DNA from: Pelecanus crispus
Taxonomy: Eukaryota > Chordata > Aves > Pelecaniformes > Pelecanidae
NCBI RefSeq assembly: GCF_030463565.1
Contig: NC_134645.1
Location: 1,619,501 to 1,683,500, forward strand
Length of the DNA: 64,000 nt
Reading direction: 5' to 3'
A model generated the notes under the pieces. That model had not been told where the DNA came from. It did not search any database and was given only the letters and a program-made list of their open reading frames with translations. Of the stretch, positions 51,401-62,195 are shown one piece after another (the stretch's first letter is position 1; each line of letters begins with the position of its first letter). The position numbers and the translations under genes were made by a program.

Positions 51401-54400
51401 CTGCCTCAAGCAATTCAAAATCACCTGCAGCCTGACCAGAGACACAAGAGGCTGCACCGGGCACAGTCACTGCGATGTATTTTCACTATTAAAAAAAAAA
51501 AACAAACCAAAACTCTGTCCTTGATTTCTCTCCTTGAAATAAGCCCTTTTAGTTCAAGTAGGATCAACTCAATCAGAGTATTACTGTAGCGTTTTCACTT
51601 CAGGAACATTATGAATGACTGGCAAGTTATTTAGTACAATTATGGCACTGTAAATTGATGGCATATATTTGGTAAAGTTTTTTAAAATTTTCCTAAGCCA
51701 ACTGCAAGAATGCGCGATCCTATTAATTAATAGCATGCAACTAGTACACACTTTACAAACACATATATTCAAACATATTCAGCAAAGAATAGCCTGGCAA
51801 AGTTAATTCTTTCAACAGCTTTATCAGGGGTGGGAGGAAGTCCATCACCTCAAGACCATGATTTTTTATTGTAACAAGTCTTCTCGTAAAAAATAATTTC
51901 TCAAATAGCCTCTATACACCTGTGTACAAGCCTCAACTGCTCATAGGATTCAGGGCCCCAAGGCACATCCTCTAAATGTCAGTTTTTTGGCTAAAAGTGT
52001 TTGCAGGTCACAAACTTCTGGAATCTAAGAACTGTTAAAATATTGCATTTTTTTAATTTTTCTTCCTTAAATAATAGGAATCAGAGCAGGTCCCATGTGG
52101 AAGACAAGAGGCAAGAATGAGAAACTGAAATCATGATTCCCAAATGTCAGCCAGCCCCAAAAGCTATGTTTTTGCATCTGCTGGATAAACCGCTTTTTAA
52201 TGGGGGTGAACTAAATTCACTACTGCCAAAACCTCACTCACTTAAATGGCATCACATAAGCAATAAATTTTGATCCATGTACATGAAATACTCTGTTAGA
52301 ATCTGAGTTTTAAGAAGATTTAAAAGCCTTCACTGAAGATATTTTCCTTAATGCAGCACACTAGCCACATAACATTATTTCACGTTAGTATTCCCAAGGA
52401 GGAGTGTCTACAAAGGGTGAACTAATTAGAATTGTGGCAAAAGATTAAATGATAGACAGCAATCAGCTGAAGGAAAAAAAAAAGTTTTCAAGTGTGTTCT
52501 CTACCACATGAAATTTCTCCGTTGTTCTAAAGCATGAAGCAGTAACAGGTGACTCAGTTAAAATGTAAACCATAATGACATTACAGCTCTATACAAAGCT
52601 CAGAACTGCGAAGAGGTGGCTGAGATTTGATTCTCTATCTTGATTTGAGCTGTGCCAGTATTCAATCCTTTGAATGTTATTTTATATATTGAATTAGTTT
52701 GGGAGGAGCACAAGGTGAGCTTGGGGACAGCAACATCTAGATCTTTTACAGTAATAGCCCACTCCTCCATGAATTAATTTCCCACAGAAAAAAGAAGAAA
52801 GTTCTGTACTAAAGGAAAAAAAAATAAATCAACAATAAGGACGTGAAGAGCACCTCACTGACATACCATGTATGTATATACTTAGGAGTAAGGCTTTTAT
52901 ACCTTATTATTTTTCCTCCAAAATTAGAGCCTTTGCATTGTGAACTAAGCATTGTTTTATTTCATGTTGAATACCAGGGGTGCGCATCACTCACCAGGCA
53001 TAAAAAGAAATGGGTCATGATCTATAAGAAGATAGCATTCAGTTTCCCAGTCCTCCTTAGAGCTACAGTGTTGGGCTGATCAATTCTGCTTGTCTTATGT
53101 ACAAGACTGGCCTACAGCAAAAGAAAACACTATTTTCCTATAACTCATCCTTACTGAAAAGAATCTGGCTACTTAAGAGTCCTTTTGATCCAATTACAGC
53201 ATCGAGTCACATTCCCAGAAGACAGAGACGTGTTGATAAGGCCTTTCAAAAGCAGGAAAACTGCAATTATGTTCTACAAGACTCTTGTTCAACGAGCCAA
53301 GCTTCCCCTCGGAGATTTCAGCGAGGTTCTTCAGCTCGTGCATGCAATCCAAACCCCACGCACCATTCAGATACTTACAGTTTAATTCCAGCAGCTCAAG
53401 AATTAAGGAAGGAGGGCAGAAAAACCGCACATTTAAAGAAAAAAAAAAATAAAGGCCAACATAATTATGAACAATTTCAAAATATAAGAGGTATACTTAC
53501 TCTTTTTGGAAGACCATACACATGGGTGATCTGCAGTCGAAGTTAAGGCACTCTTGAGCATCCGGACTGTAACCTTCTTTAAGTAACATTTCCAAACATT
53601 CTTTATTACCACCATATACTGCTGAATACACAGGGCTCACTTTGCCTTTGCCTTTGTCACAGATCCGATCAGTAATTGGTATTAGCAGCTCTAATATCCT
53701 GCAAATATTTAAAACCACTATTTATTTTGTGATCTTATGCAATAATTAATTTTAAATGTATGGTCATTTTTCACACGGTCATTACAACTTAAGAAGAAAA
53801 CCCTGCTTGTTTTTTCACTACCGAGTTTGCATAAAAGAACAACCTTTATCATTTCATACATAGACACATAACAAACGTCGTGCTTTGGCATGGATTTAGG
53901 CTGGCAATAAATATTTTAATCCCAGAGACAGGTATTTCCTATTATCCAACAATCCTTTTGACAACTATAGAGTACCTCTGCACATTAAATCCAGACTTCA
54001 CAGAAGTTTGGAAGCAAACTGAAAATGTGAGTTGCAAATAAAATTAATACTTACGTCTGTTCAACAACACTCACTGAGATACTGAAAAATTCTGTTTCAT
54101 AGCTCACACCTCCGGCCCACATCCTTTCCAGCTAACAAGGATTAGTGACAAACACTGATTCCTTTGCTACTGGAACTTACTGGTGCTGCTCAGAGGTCAC
54201 CAGTTACATATTGTTGCAAAAGCTACGAAGGCAGCATTTGATTTAAAGACATTTCTAGTCTGACAGCTTTGCTAACCCATCTTCTGTTTCAGATAAAATG
54301 ATCAAACCCCAGCTTCCTCAGTATCTACTACATCTGCCCTCCTCATCAGTTTGAGAAGAGGCATCAATTCGATGCACAAACTTTAATGACAACTCAGCCG

Positions 54401-57400
54401 ATTACTTCCTTTTGCTAGGGGTTGAGATCAAGCACCTCCAAATAATTTTGCAGTTAGTATCGTTAATATATTTGATTTTAAATGCTGTCACACATGTGCA
54501 AGTCACGGGGTTCCTGAGAGATGCCTCTCCGCAATGACCTGCTACGCAGGGAACTTCCCTCCACTCTGGGTTTTCTGCTACGAAAGTGACTTAGATCATC
54601 GGGATTGGGCAGAGCTACGAACGCATTTCTGGAAGGATTAAAGGAGCTGGTTGGTGGCTTTGATTTTCTGGCTGGTTCAGCTAATTCATCACTTGCATAT
54701 GATTACTTCTACTACTTAACGGTCAGGACTGTAACTCCAATTAAGAGCTGCTCAATTCATGTACAAAGCACATGCTATTGTTATTTCTATTTTAAAACGC
54801 AGAAGTAATATGGCTATTGAGTGAATTGGTATCTGATTCAGCACTGTGGAAACCTCTCTAAACTCATTAGGATGTCGATCAGACCCAGATTAGATGCTGA
54901 ATTCAAAGTGGGTTTTCACTCTACTGGGACTACTAACAGACATTTACAATATAAAAACAATTAGAAATTCTAAACGACAAATCAGCTTGAGAACTCATTT
55001 TTCTTTCTTTTAGAGCTGAATATCTTCTTTGCGATTAGGTTTTTATTACCAGAATCTTTTGTCTGAATGTCTTTTTAATCACCTACTTTTTATGGCCCAT
55101 TTCAGCCGCTGCATGAATAGGTAACTGCCAGTTATCCTCGTTGCAGTAGAGATTTGGATCTGCCCCTTTTGATAACAGCAGTTCCACACATTCGACGTGG
55201 CCCTCCTGCGCAGCAATCAGCAGGGGAGTGGCTCTGTCCTTGGCTTGACAGTTTACATCTGCACCTGACAAAAAAAGCCAATACTCTACATCACCGCTAC
55301 ACCACGCAAACAACAAATTCATCGGTAATTGGTTTTCACGGAGCGACTTCACAACACAACAGGGTTTCCACAGCAATAAGGAAACATTTGCTAGCTTGTT
55401 GCTAACTTTTTAAACAGTCAGTGCTTTAACATTAACTCCGTCAAAGATCAGCACAACACGAGATAAACACGCTGGAGGAAAGGCAATAGGCTAGGCAATC
55501 TTTTGATTGCAATTATTTTTTGCAATTCTCCCCCAGGTGTTGGTAGATTAGTTGGCACCATTTCTCTGGTCAGGTCACGGCACCCTCAGACTTAACAGTT
55601 ACAGCAATTAGCTTTGGTTGCAAGGACACGTGCAATTAGACAGATAAAACGTGTTCATTATGTGAATGAAACTGTGTCTGTCACTTTATGACCAGAGAGA
55701 GATATCTTCACTTAGCCTGAAAAATACCCTGTTGCAAGAGCAACGTTATCAAAATTAGACCACTAATGTAGTGCTATTGAGGGCTTCTCAAAGACCCTGA
55801 TGAACCTTAATCTTTTCATTGTTTTGATTTATTATTTCCTACCATCACTTGCTGAAAACGACATTAAATTGCTGAAACAAGATTTAAGCAGTTAAGATGG
55901 TTTTGCACGCCCATCTGAAACTACAATTACATTAAAAACACTACAATTTGAAGTTATGAAGTGTAAAACTAGAAGTAAAATTGTATCTGGTGACAGGTTG
56001 ATGCAAGTTTAAGAACAATGAAGCTAAATGAATGATCACTATTACCATGGGATACAAGCAGCCGTAAACTCTCCAGCTTTCCATACTGAGCAGCAACAAA
56101 CAAAGGTGTAATTCCAAAGTCATCCTTACATTCCTTGCTTGCCCCTTCCTCCAGGAGTATTTTCATTATCTCAGTGCATCCCTGAAATAAATATTTTTAT
56201 TCTTAACCAACAAAAAAGTGGGGAATTGACATAATCTACTTTTTCCCCCACATTCCAAACAGAAATAAGAAAAAACGCAATATATTCACTGGTCTAAAGA
56301 TGTACCGAAAAATTAACGGCAGAAAAAGTTAGACAAGTTTAATTTAATTTTTCACATTTGCTCATTTACACGATACATACAAATGGAAAATAAATTGGTT
56401 TTAGAACCGTTAAGCTAACATATTTCTCTTCCGGAAACAGGTCATACACCTCACTGATGATGAGATACTAAACAGAACTCTCTCTCAAAAAAATCTTTTA
56501 AGAGATTCAACTCCCAAATACAACACGTGAGTCGCGCGTACGTGCAATACTTATCGTACTTAAATAATTCTTGCTTCCCAACATCTCATGTAGTTTCACA
56601 TACACTCTTCAGTGCATTGTAAGCCCTTCAGCATTTAGACAACCTTATGACTGCTAGGGTAGGTTAGGAAAAAATACCCAATAAAAAGGCAAAGCAATAA
56701 ATTATCACTCAGAATACACCAGTTACATGGAAGTGATATGACACACTTACAGGTTACCTGAAAAGAAGCTTGGTGCAAAGAATTCCATCCAGACCAAGAA
56801 TGAGGTCCTTTAACATTTGCTCCGTGTTGGAGCAGAAACTTTACAATGTCTGCATGTCCATTTTCAACAGCTTCAAATAGAACAGTAAAAAAAGAAAGGG
56901 GGGGGGGGGGAACATCTTATTAACTGGATTTAAAGAACTCATCGAAAAACTCACATGGTCTCACTGCTAACTTCCTGACACAATTATCATAATTCTTTTA
57001 AACTTGCCTTATACATGCTTACTTGCCTTTTACACTTACACCCCCAAAACAGAGTTGGAGAACGGAAATTTAACCAGAAAAATTTTAGTTAGACTTGTTA
57101 AAATTCCACCTTCACTGTGCTAACACAGATAACAAAAGCAAGTTTCTCTCCTCCCTCTTTTCCATGGAGCATGGAGACAATTCTGCAGCAGGCACCTAAC
57201 TGCAAGGCAGTTGCAACGGCCTCCCAAACTCATGAAGCCCAGTGGTTATCTTATAACAAATTCCCCCAAACTTAAACTTTTTTTAAAAAGCTTAAAACCA
57301 TTTTAAACGCCTATATAGCATTCATTTAGAATGTGTACATTTAATTTATGCTAATGCATTCATCAACAAAGCCTCCTTTAGCATTCCCATTCATCCTCAA

Positions 57401-59150
57401 GTTTTTGCCAACAACAGTTCTCCCAAGGCACATGTCCTGTGGAACAGTAAAAACGCGATATGGTGACAAATGACCTACGAATAGTTGCTATGAACTGAAT
57501 AATTTTTAGAGTATTAGCATACGAGCTCGCCAAAGGAGTGCCTTTGGCTTGTAGTACTCAGTGTCCAACACGGAGCTGTGCCGTAACCCCATTATCTAGT
57601 CTGGAATAACCTGACCATGAACTTTTTCCTTTTTAAAAAAATCTCTTGGATACATAGCCCTAGGACCGTTCCTTGGTCCTGTCTAATCTATGTAAGCACT
57701 TATACATAGTGCTAATTATCAATATCCAGTATGCTTTTAATGATAAGTTCCCCACAAGTGCTACCTGTTACCAATTGTTTTAAGCAAATAAGCTATTTAG
57801 TTGCTTAACAATAAAATTTGAACAGACTTGTAAACAAAGGTAACGTGGCAGCCATGATGTTTGCCTGGGTATGGAGGTGAGTAAAACAATAAGCGTATTG
57901 AATCAGATCATTTAGGTTCTGAGGATTCACTAGAGCAGAAGTTTTAAGCATTTAATTATGTCAAACATAAATCATGGAAAACATACAAAAATAACGGACC
58001 TTAACTGCTAAACTAGGAACTGCAAAAAGAATAAGAGGTCTTTTCACATAAGTCGGGAGGAATTAAAAAAAAAAAGACTTGAAACACCCTCATGCAGATG
58101 TAATTCTATACCTCCTAGACCTTTTCTGTGCTAGAAAGAAACAAAAGGTGATGCAAAAACCCAATTTGTTTTTACAATTTTGTTTTAAAGCATAGTCTGA
58201 AGCAGGTTTATCCATAAATAAAAAGTAATATGTAGACCCACTCCATCTCCGAGTCTAAAGCCTAGTATTTAGGCTACAAAAATAGGAAACGCGATAAGCA
58301 TTTCATTGAATGAACTCTGGTGAGCTTAAATGCGGTGAATAAGCTATTCCCCACTCATCGGTTGTTCCGAGATTTCAAGAAGGCTCGCGTCACCTAGGAA
58401 CAGTGCGGTGGTTGCTTCAGTGGTAACTTCATTGGGGTCAGCCCCAGCTTCCAGAAGAACACGAACACTTTCCAAAGACCCGTGGCGTGCCGAAAGGTGC
58501 AGCGCACACATCCCTTCAAACGTCTTCGAGTTTATGTAGTCATCAGATGGAGCTACAAATGAGAATAACGAAAAAAGGCAGACTTGGGAATAAATTACAA
58601 GACATAGTTATTTTCTTTAAAATTTTCTTAAAATAACTTGAGTTATTTGAGATGCGTGGCCTGCAGAGTATCCATGAATGTGCTGTTGTCAACTCTTTCA
58701 AACAGCAGTGTCAATTATTGCTGGCCCTACACAGATACCTGCCCTGGACGGAGAAGGTAAAGTACTATCAAACGTCATTCACAGGCTACAACACGCCAAT
58801 TTCTCTTTACCATAGCCGGTCGGTATCTATGAAACCACACAGAAATTCATAAACCAAGTAAGGATATGGTGAGAGAAATCTATTTAATTTGTATTTTATA
58901 TCGCAGGGGAATTTCGCAGAAAAATCACACTATTTCACATGGGATTTTCCTTACCTGCGCGAACTAGCAGCCTCAGACACTCACTCGAATCGCGAGCTGC
59001 CGCTTCGTGGATTGGCACCCACCCCCTGTTATCTGCAACATCGATGCTGTACCCCTGCTTAATTAGTTTCCTCAGCATTTTAACATTTCCTTCTCTGGCT
59101 GCAAGCCCCACGGCGGAACATCGATCGGAATAGGCCTCCGTGAAATCCAT
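45472..59150 (-). CDS. ASB3: ASB3, ankyrin repeat and SOCS box protein 3, complete coding part, 9 coding exons, 544 aa
   Basis: Substrate adaptor for Elongin B/C-Cullin-5 ubiquitin ligases; human ASB3 has been reported to target TNFR2. Coding exons in transcript order: 58955-59150, 58394-58552, 56758-56870, 56046-56181, 55087-55264, 53501-53698, 50128-50379, 47657-47790, 45472-45740; GT-AG and phase consistent. Ankyrin repeats cover about residues 8-340 ([45 protein letters not shown]). The SOCS box has a BC-box [11 protein letters not shown] at 460-470 and a Cul5 box LPLP at 487-490. Human ASB3 opens MDFTEAYADTCSTVGLAARE; here [20 protein letters not shown]. The first coding exon has an acceptor about 20 nt upstream of the ATG, so a noncoding exon 1 must lie near the CHAC2 CpG island. 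The protein is 26 residues longer than human (518), owing to a Ser/Glu/Ala-rich tail after the SOCS box. Confidence 0.96.
48602..48665 (+). repeat. CR1 LINE 3' terminus
   Basis: AATGGTTGGACTGGATGATC, CTTAAAGGTCTTTTCCAACC, then TAAACAATTCTATGATTCTATGA in two parts: the CR1 3' end with two terminal octamers. It is a short copy in ASB3 intron 8, antisense to the gene. Confidence 0.85.
48908..48949. repeat. Perfect 14-bp triplication in ASB3 intron 8
   Basis: AGTTAACATCGAAG occurs three times head to tail without a mismatch. It is a small, apparently recent tandem duplication. Confidence 0.9.
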
Positions 59151-59221
59151 CCTTGTGTACGGCAAAATCTGCAGGAGGGAGAGGAAAAAAGGGAAGAGGG
59201 GCGGGGGGGGAGAAGACTGTT
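59151..59221 (-). other. ASB3: Upstream part of ASB3 exon 2 and its splice acceptor
   Basis: On the minus strand CTCTCCCTCCTGCAG precedes ATTTTGCCGTACACAAGG and the ATG, so the first coding exon begins about 20 nt before the start codon. Upstream intron sequence runs directly into the minisatellite that ends at 59222. Confidence 0.6.
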
Positions 59222-60105
59222 AGTACAGAATATATATATTGGGGGGGGGGGGGGTGTTTGTTTTGGTTTTTTTGCAGAGGTTTTTGATTGGGTTGAGGGT
59301 TTTTTGGGGGGGGGGAGGACAAAATATATATATACTGGGGGGGTTGTTTGTTTTGGGTTTTTTTGCAGAGGTTTTTGGTTGGGTTGGGGTTTTTTGGGGG
59401 GGGGGGGGGAGTACAGAATATATATATTGGGGTTGTTTTTGGTTTTTTTTGCAGAGGTTTTTGGTTGGGTTGCGGGGTTTTTTTTGGGGGGAGGACAGAA
59501 TATGTATATTGGGGGGGTGTGTGTTTTGGTTTTTTTGCAGAGGTTTTTGGTTGGGTTGTGGGTTTTTTTGGTGGGGGGAAGTACAGAATATGTATATTGT
59601 GTGTGTGTGTGTTTATTTTGGTTTTTTTTTGCAGAGGTTTTTGATTGGGTTGGGTTTTTTTTTTGGTGGGGGGAGTACAGAATATGTATATTGGGGGCAT
59701 GTGTGTTTATTTTGGTTTTTTTTGCAGAGGTTTTTGATTGGGTTGGGGTTTTTTTTGGGGGGGGGGAGTACAGAATATATATATTGGGGGGGTGTTTGGG
59801 TATTTTGCAGAGGTTTTTGATTGGGTTGGGGGTTTTTTTGGAGGGGGGGAGTACAGAATATATATATTGGGGGGGGGGTGTTTGGGTATTTTGCAGAGGT
59901 TTTTGATTGGGTTGGGGTTTTTTTTTTGGGGGGGGGAGTACAGAATATATATATTGGGGGGGTGTTTGGGTATTTTGCAGAGGTTTTTGATTGGGTTGGG
60001 GGTTTTTTTGGAGGGGGGGAGTACAGAATATATATATTGGGGGGGTGTTTGGGTTTTTTGCAGAGGTTCTTGATTGGGCTGGGGGTTTTTTGGGGGGGGT
60101 TCGTT
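59222..60105. repeat. Minisatellite, 82-94 bp unit, 10 copies, in ASB3 intron 1
   Basis: Unit landmark GTACAGAATATATATATTGG (or variants) starts at 59223, 59317, 59411, 59493, 59581, 59675, 59768, 59851, 59938 and 60021. Each unit continues with a G-run, TTTGGGTATTTTGCAGAGG or a relative, TTTTTGATTGGGTTGGG, a T-run and another G-run. The four right-hand copies are nearly identical while the left-hand ones vary, so the array seems to have expanded most recently at the end near CHAC2. Confidence 0.95.
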
Positions 60106-60109
60106 TGTT

Positions 60110-60436
60110 TGTGGGGTTTGGGGGGCCAGCTGCTGCCCTGCTGCTCCCCAGCAGCTCCCGGGCAGGCCCAGCCACCCGGGTCCGCGGCCCCTTTCCCTGG
60201 GCCAGCTGACCCCACTCCGAAGCCCACCCCCCCCGCACCAGCCGGGCTCGCCCGGCCACCTCGCCCAAGCCCAAACCCAAGCCCCAAGCCGGCCGCGGCA
60301 GGGCCAGGGGCCCCTCCGCAGCCAGCCCCGAGGGGCAGGCCCGCCGCGGCGGGAGGGCAGCCGCTCCCCGGGGCCGCCCCGCCGGCAGTGCGCAGGCCCG
60401 CGGCGGCCGGGCCGGGCCGGGGCCAGTCGGTCGGCC
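60110..60436. promoter_or_regulatory. ASB3/CHAC2 bidirectional CpG-island promoter
   Basis: Dense CpG sequence with GGCCGGGCCGGG and GC-box-like motifs lies between the ASB3 intron 1 array and the CHAC2 ATG. The divergent arrangement of the two genes matches human 2p16. The noncoding first exon of ASB3 should start here, but its donor was not identified. Confidence 0.55.
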
Positions 60437-60571
60437 ATGTGGGTGTTCGGCTACGGCTCCCTCATCTGGAAGGTGGATTTCCCCTACGAGGAGAAGATGG
60501 TGGGGCGCATCCTGGGCTACAGCCGCCGCTTCTGGCAGGGCAGCACCGACCACCGCGGCGTGCCGGGCAAG
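60437..60571 (+). CDS. CHAC2: CHAC2 gamma-glutamylcyclotransferase 2, first exon (gene continues past the right edge)
   Basis: CHAC2 degrades glutathione in the cytosol to 5-oxoproline and Cys-Gly. This exon encodes the first 45 residues, opening [17 protein letters not shown], with the substrate-binding YGSL motif at residues 6-9 and [16 protein letters not shown] at its end. It is nearly identical to human CHAC2, whose first exon also ends ...GVPGK. The donor is AAG|GTGAGG at 60572, phase 0. The catalytic glutamate lies in a later exon; no continuation is found up to 64000, so intron 1 is longer than 3.4 kb. The gene is head-to-head with ASB3. Confidence 0.95.
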
Positions 60572-60744
60572 GTGAGGCGGGCGGGCCCGGCAGCGCGGCC
60601 CCTCACCGCGGCGGCGGGGCGGGCGGGCCTGGCCTCCCCCCGCGGGCACCTCCAGCCCCCCGGCCCCGCGGCCGGGCCGAACCGGCCTGCCCCCGGGCGC
60701 GGCCCGGGGCGGGGACTCTGCACAAGGCACCGGCGGCGGCCCTC

Positions 60745-62195
60745 AGCCCCCCCTCCCCGAGCCCCGGTGGCGGCCCTCAGCCCCCCCCGGAGCCCCGGTG
60801 GCCCTCAGCCGGGTACCCCTGAGCCGGGTACCCCTGAGCCCCTGAGCCGGGCCCCCCCGGAGCCCCGGTGGCCCTCAGCCAGGCCCCTCCGGAGCGCCCG
60901 AGCCGGATACCCTGGAGCCCCTGAGCTGGGCACCCCCGGAGCCCCGGTGGCCCTCAGCCGGGTACCCCTGAGCCGGGTACCCCTGAGCCGGGCCCCCCCG
61001 GAGCCCCGGTGGTCCTCAGCCGGGTACCCCTGAGCCGGGTACCCCTGAGCCGGGCCCCCCCGGAGCCCCGGTGGCCCTCAGCCGGGCACCCCTGAGCCGG
61101 GTACCCTGGAGCCCCTGAGCTGGGCACCCCCGGAGCCCCGGTGGTCCTCAGCTGGGTACCCCTGAGCCGGGTACCCCTGAGCCGGGCCCCCCCGGAGCCC
61201 CGGTGGTCCTCAGCTGGGTACCCCTGAGCCGGGTACCCCTGAGCCGGGCCCCCCAGAGCCCCGGTGGTCCTCAGCTGGGTACCCCTGAGCCGGATACCCT
61301 GGAGCCCCTGAGCCGGGCTCCCCCGGAGCCCCAGTGGTCCTCAGCCGGGTACCCCTGAGCCGGGTACCCTGGAGCCCCTGAGCTGGGCACCCCCGGAGCC
61401 CCGGTGGTCCTCAGCTGGGTACCCCTGAGCCGGGTACCCCTGAGCCGGGTACCCCTGAGCCGGGCCCCCCCGGAGCCCCGGTGGTCCTCAGCCGGGTACC
61501 CCTGAGCCGGGTACCCTGGAGCCCCTGAGCCGGGCTCCCCCGGAGCCCCAGTGGTCCTCAGCCGGGTACCCCTGAGCCAGGTACCCCTGAGCTGGGCCCC
61601 CCCGGAGCCCCAGTGGTCCTCAGCTGGGTACCCCTGAGCCGGGTACCCTGGAGCCCCTGAGCTGGGCACCCCTGGGGCCCCGGTGGCCCTCAGCAGGGTA
61701 CCCCCGAGCCGGGCCCCCCCGGAGCCCCGGTGGCCCTCAGCCAGGCCCCTCCGGAGCGCCCGAGCCGGATACCCTGGAGCCCCTGAGCTGGGCACCCCCG
61801 GAGCCCCGGTGGTCCTCAGCTGGGTACCCCTGAGCCGGGTACCCTGGAGCCCCTGAGCCGGGCTCCCCCAGAGCCCCAGTGGTCCTCAGCCGGGTACCCC
61901 TGAGCCAGGTACCCCTGAGCTGGGCCCCCCCGGAGCCCCAGTGGTCCTCAGCCAGGTACCCCTGAGCCCCTGAGCCGGGTACCCCGAAGGCCCTGAGCCG
62001 GGCTCCTCCAGAGCCCCTGAGCCGGGTACCCTAGAGCCCCAGCGGCCCTCAGACAGGTAGCCCTGAGCTGGGCCCCTCCAGAGACCATCAGCTGGATACC
62101 CTGGAGCCCCTGAGCCGGAGCCCCCCAGAACCCCTGAGCCGGGTACCCCAGAGCCCTGGAGCCCCTGAGCCGGGTACCCCAGAGCTCCGGAGCCC
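60745..62195. repeat. Long GC-rich minisatellite in CHAC2 intron 1, about 1.45 kb
   Basis: Built from a 15-bp module GAGCCGGGTACCCCT and a longer module GGGCCCCCCCGGAGCCCCGG followed by TGGTCCTCAG. These combine into mixed higher-order units of very roughly 65-125 bp. The left part is more regular and the right end (after about 61980) decays. The plus strand is C rich. It begins about 170 bp after the CHAC2 exon 1 donor. Confidence 0.95.

Noticed and set aside
59072-60730. Very long open frame on the minus strand (about 550 codons), Pro/Lys/Asn/Tyr rich in its repeated part
   Set aside because: It exists because the ASB3 intron 1 minisatellite lacks stops in that frame. It crosses the CHAC2 first exon in antisense and has no domain; the composition follows the DNA repeat.
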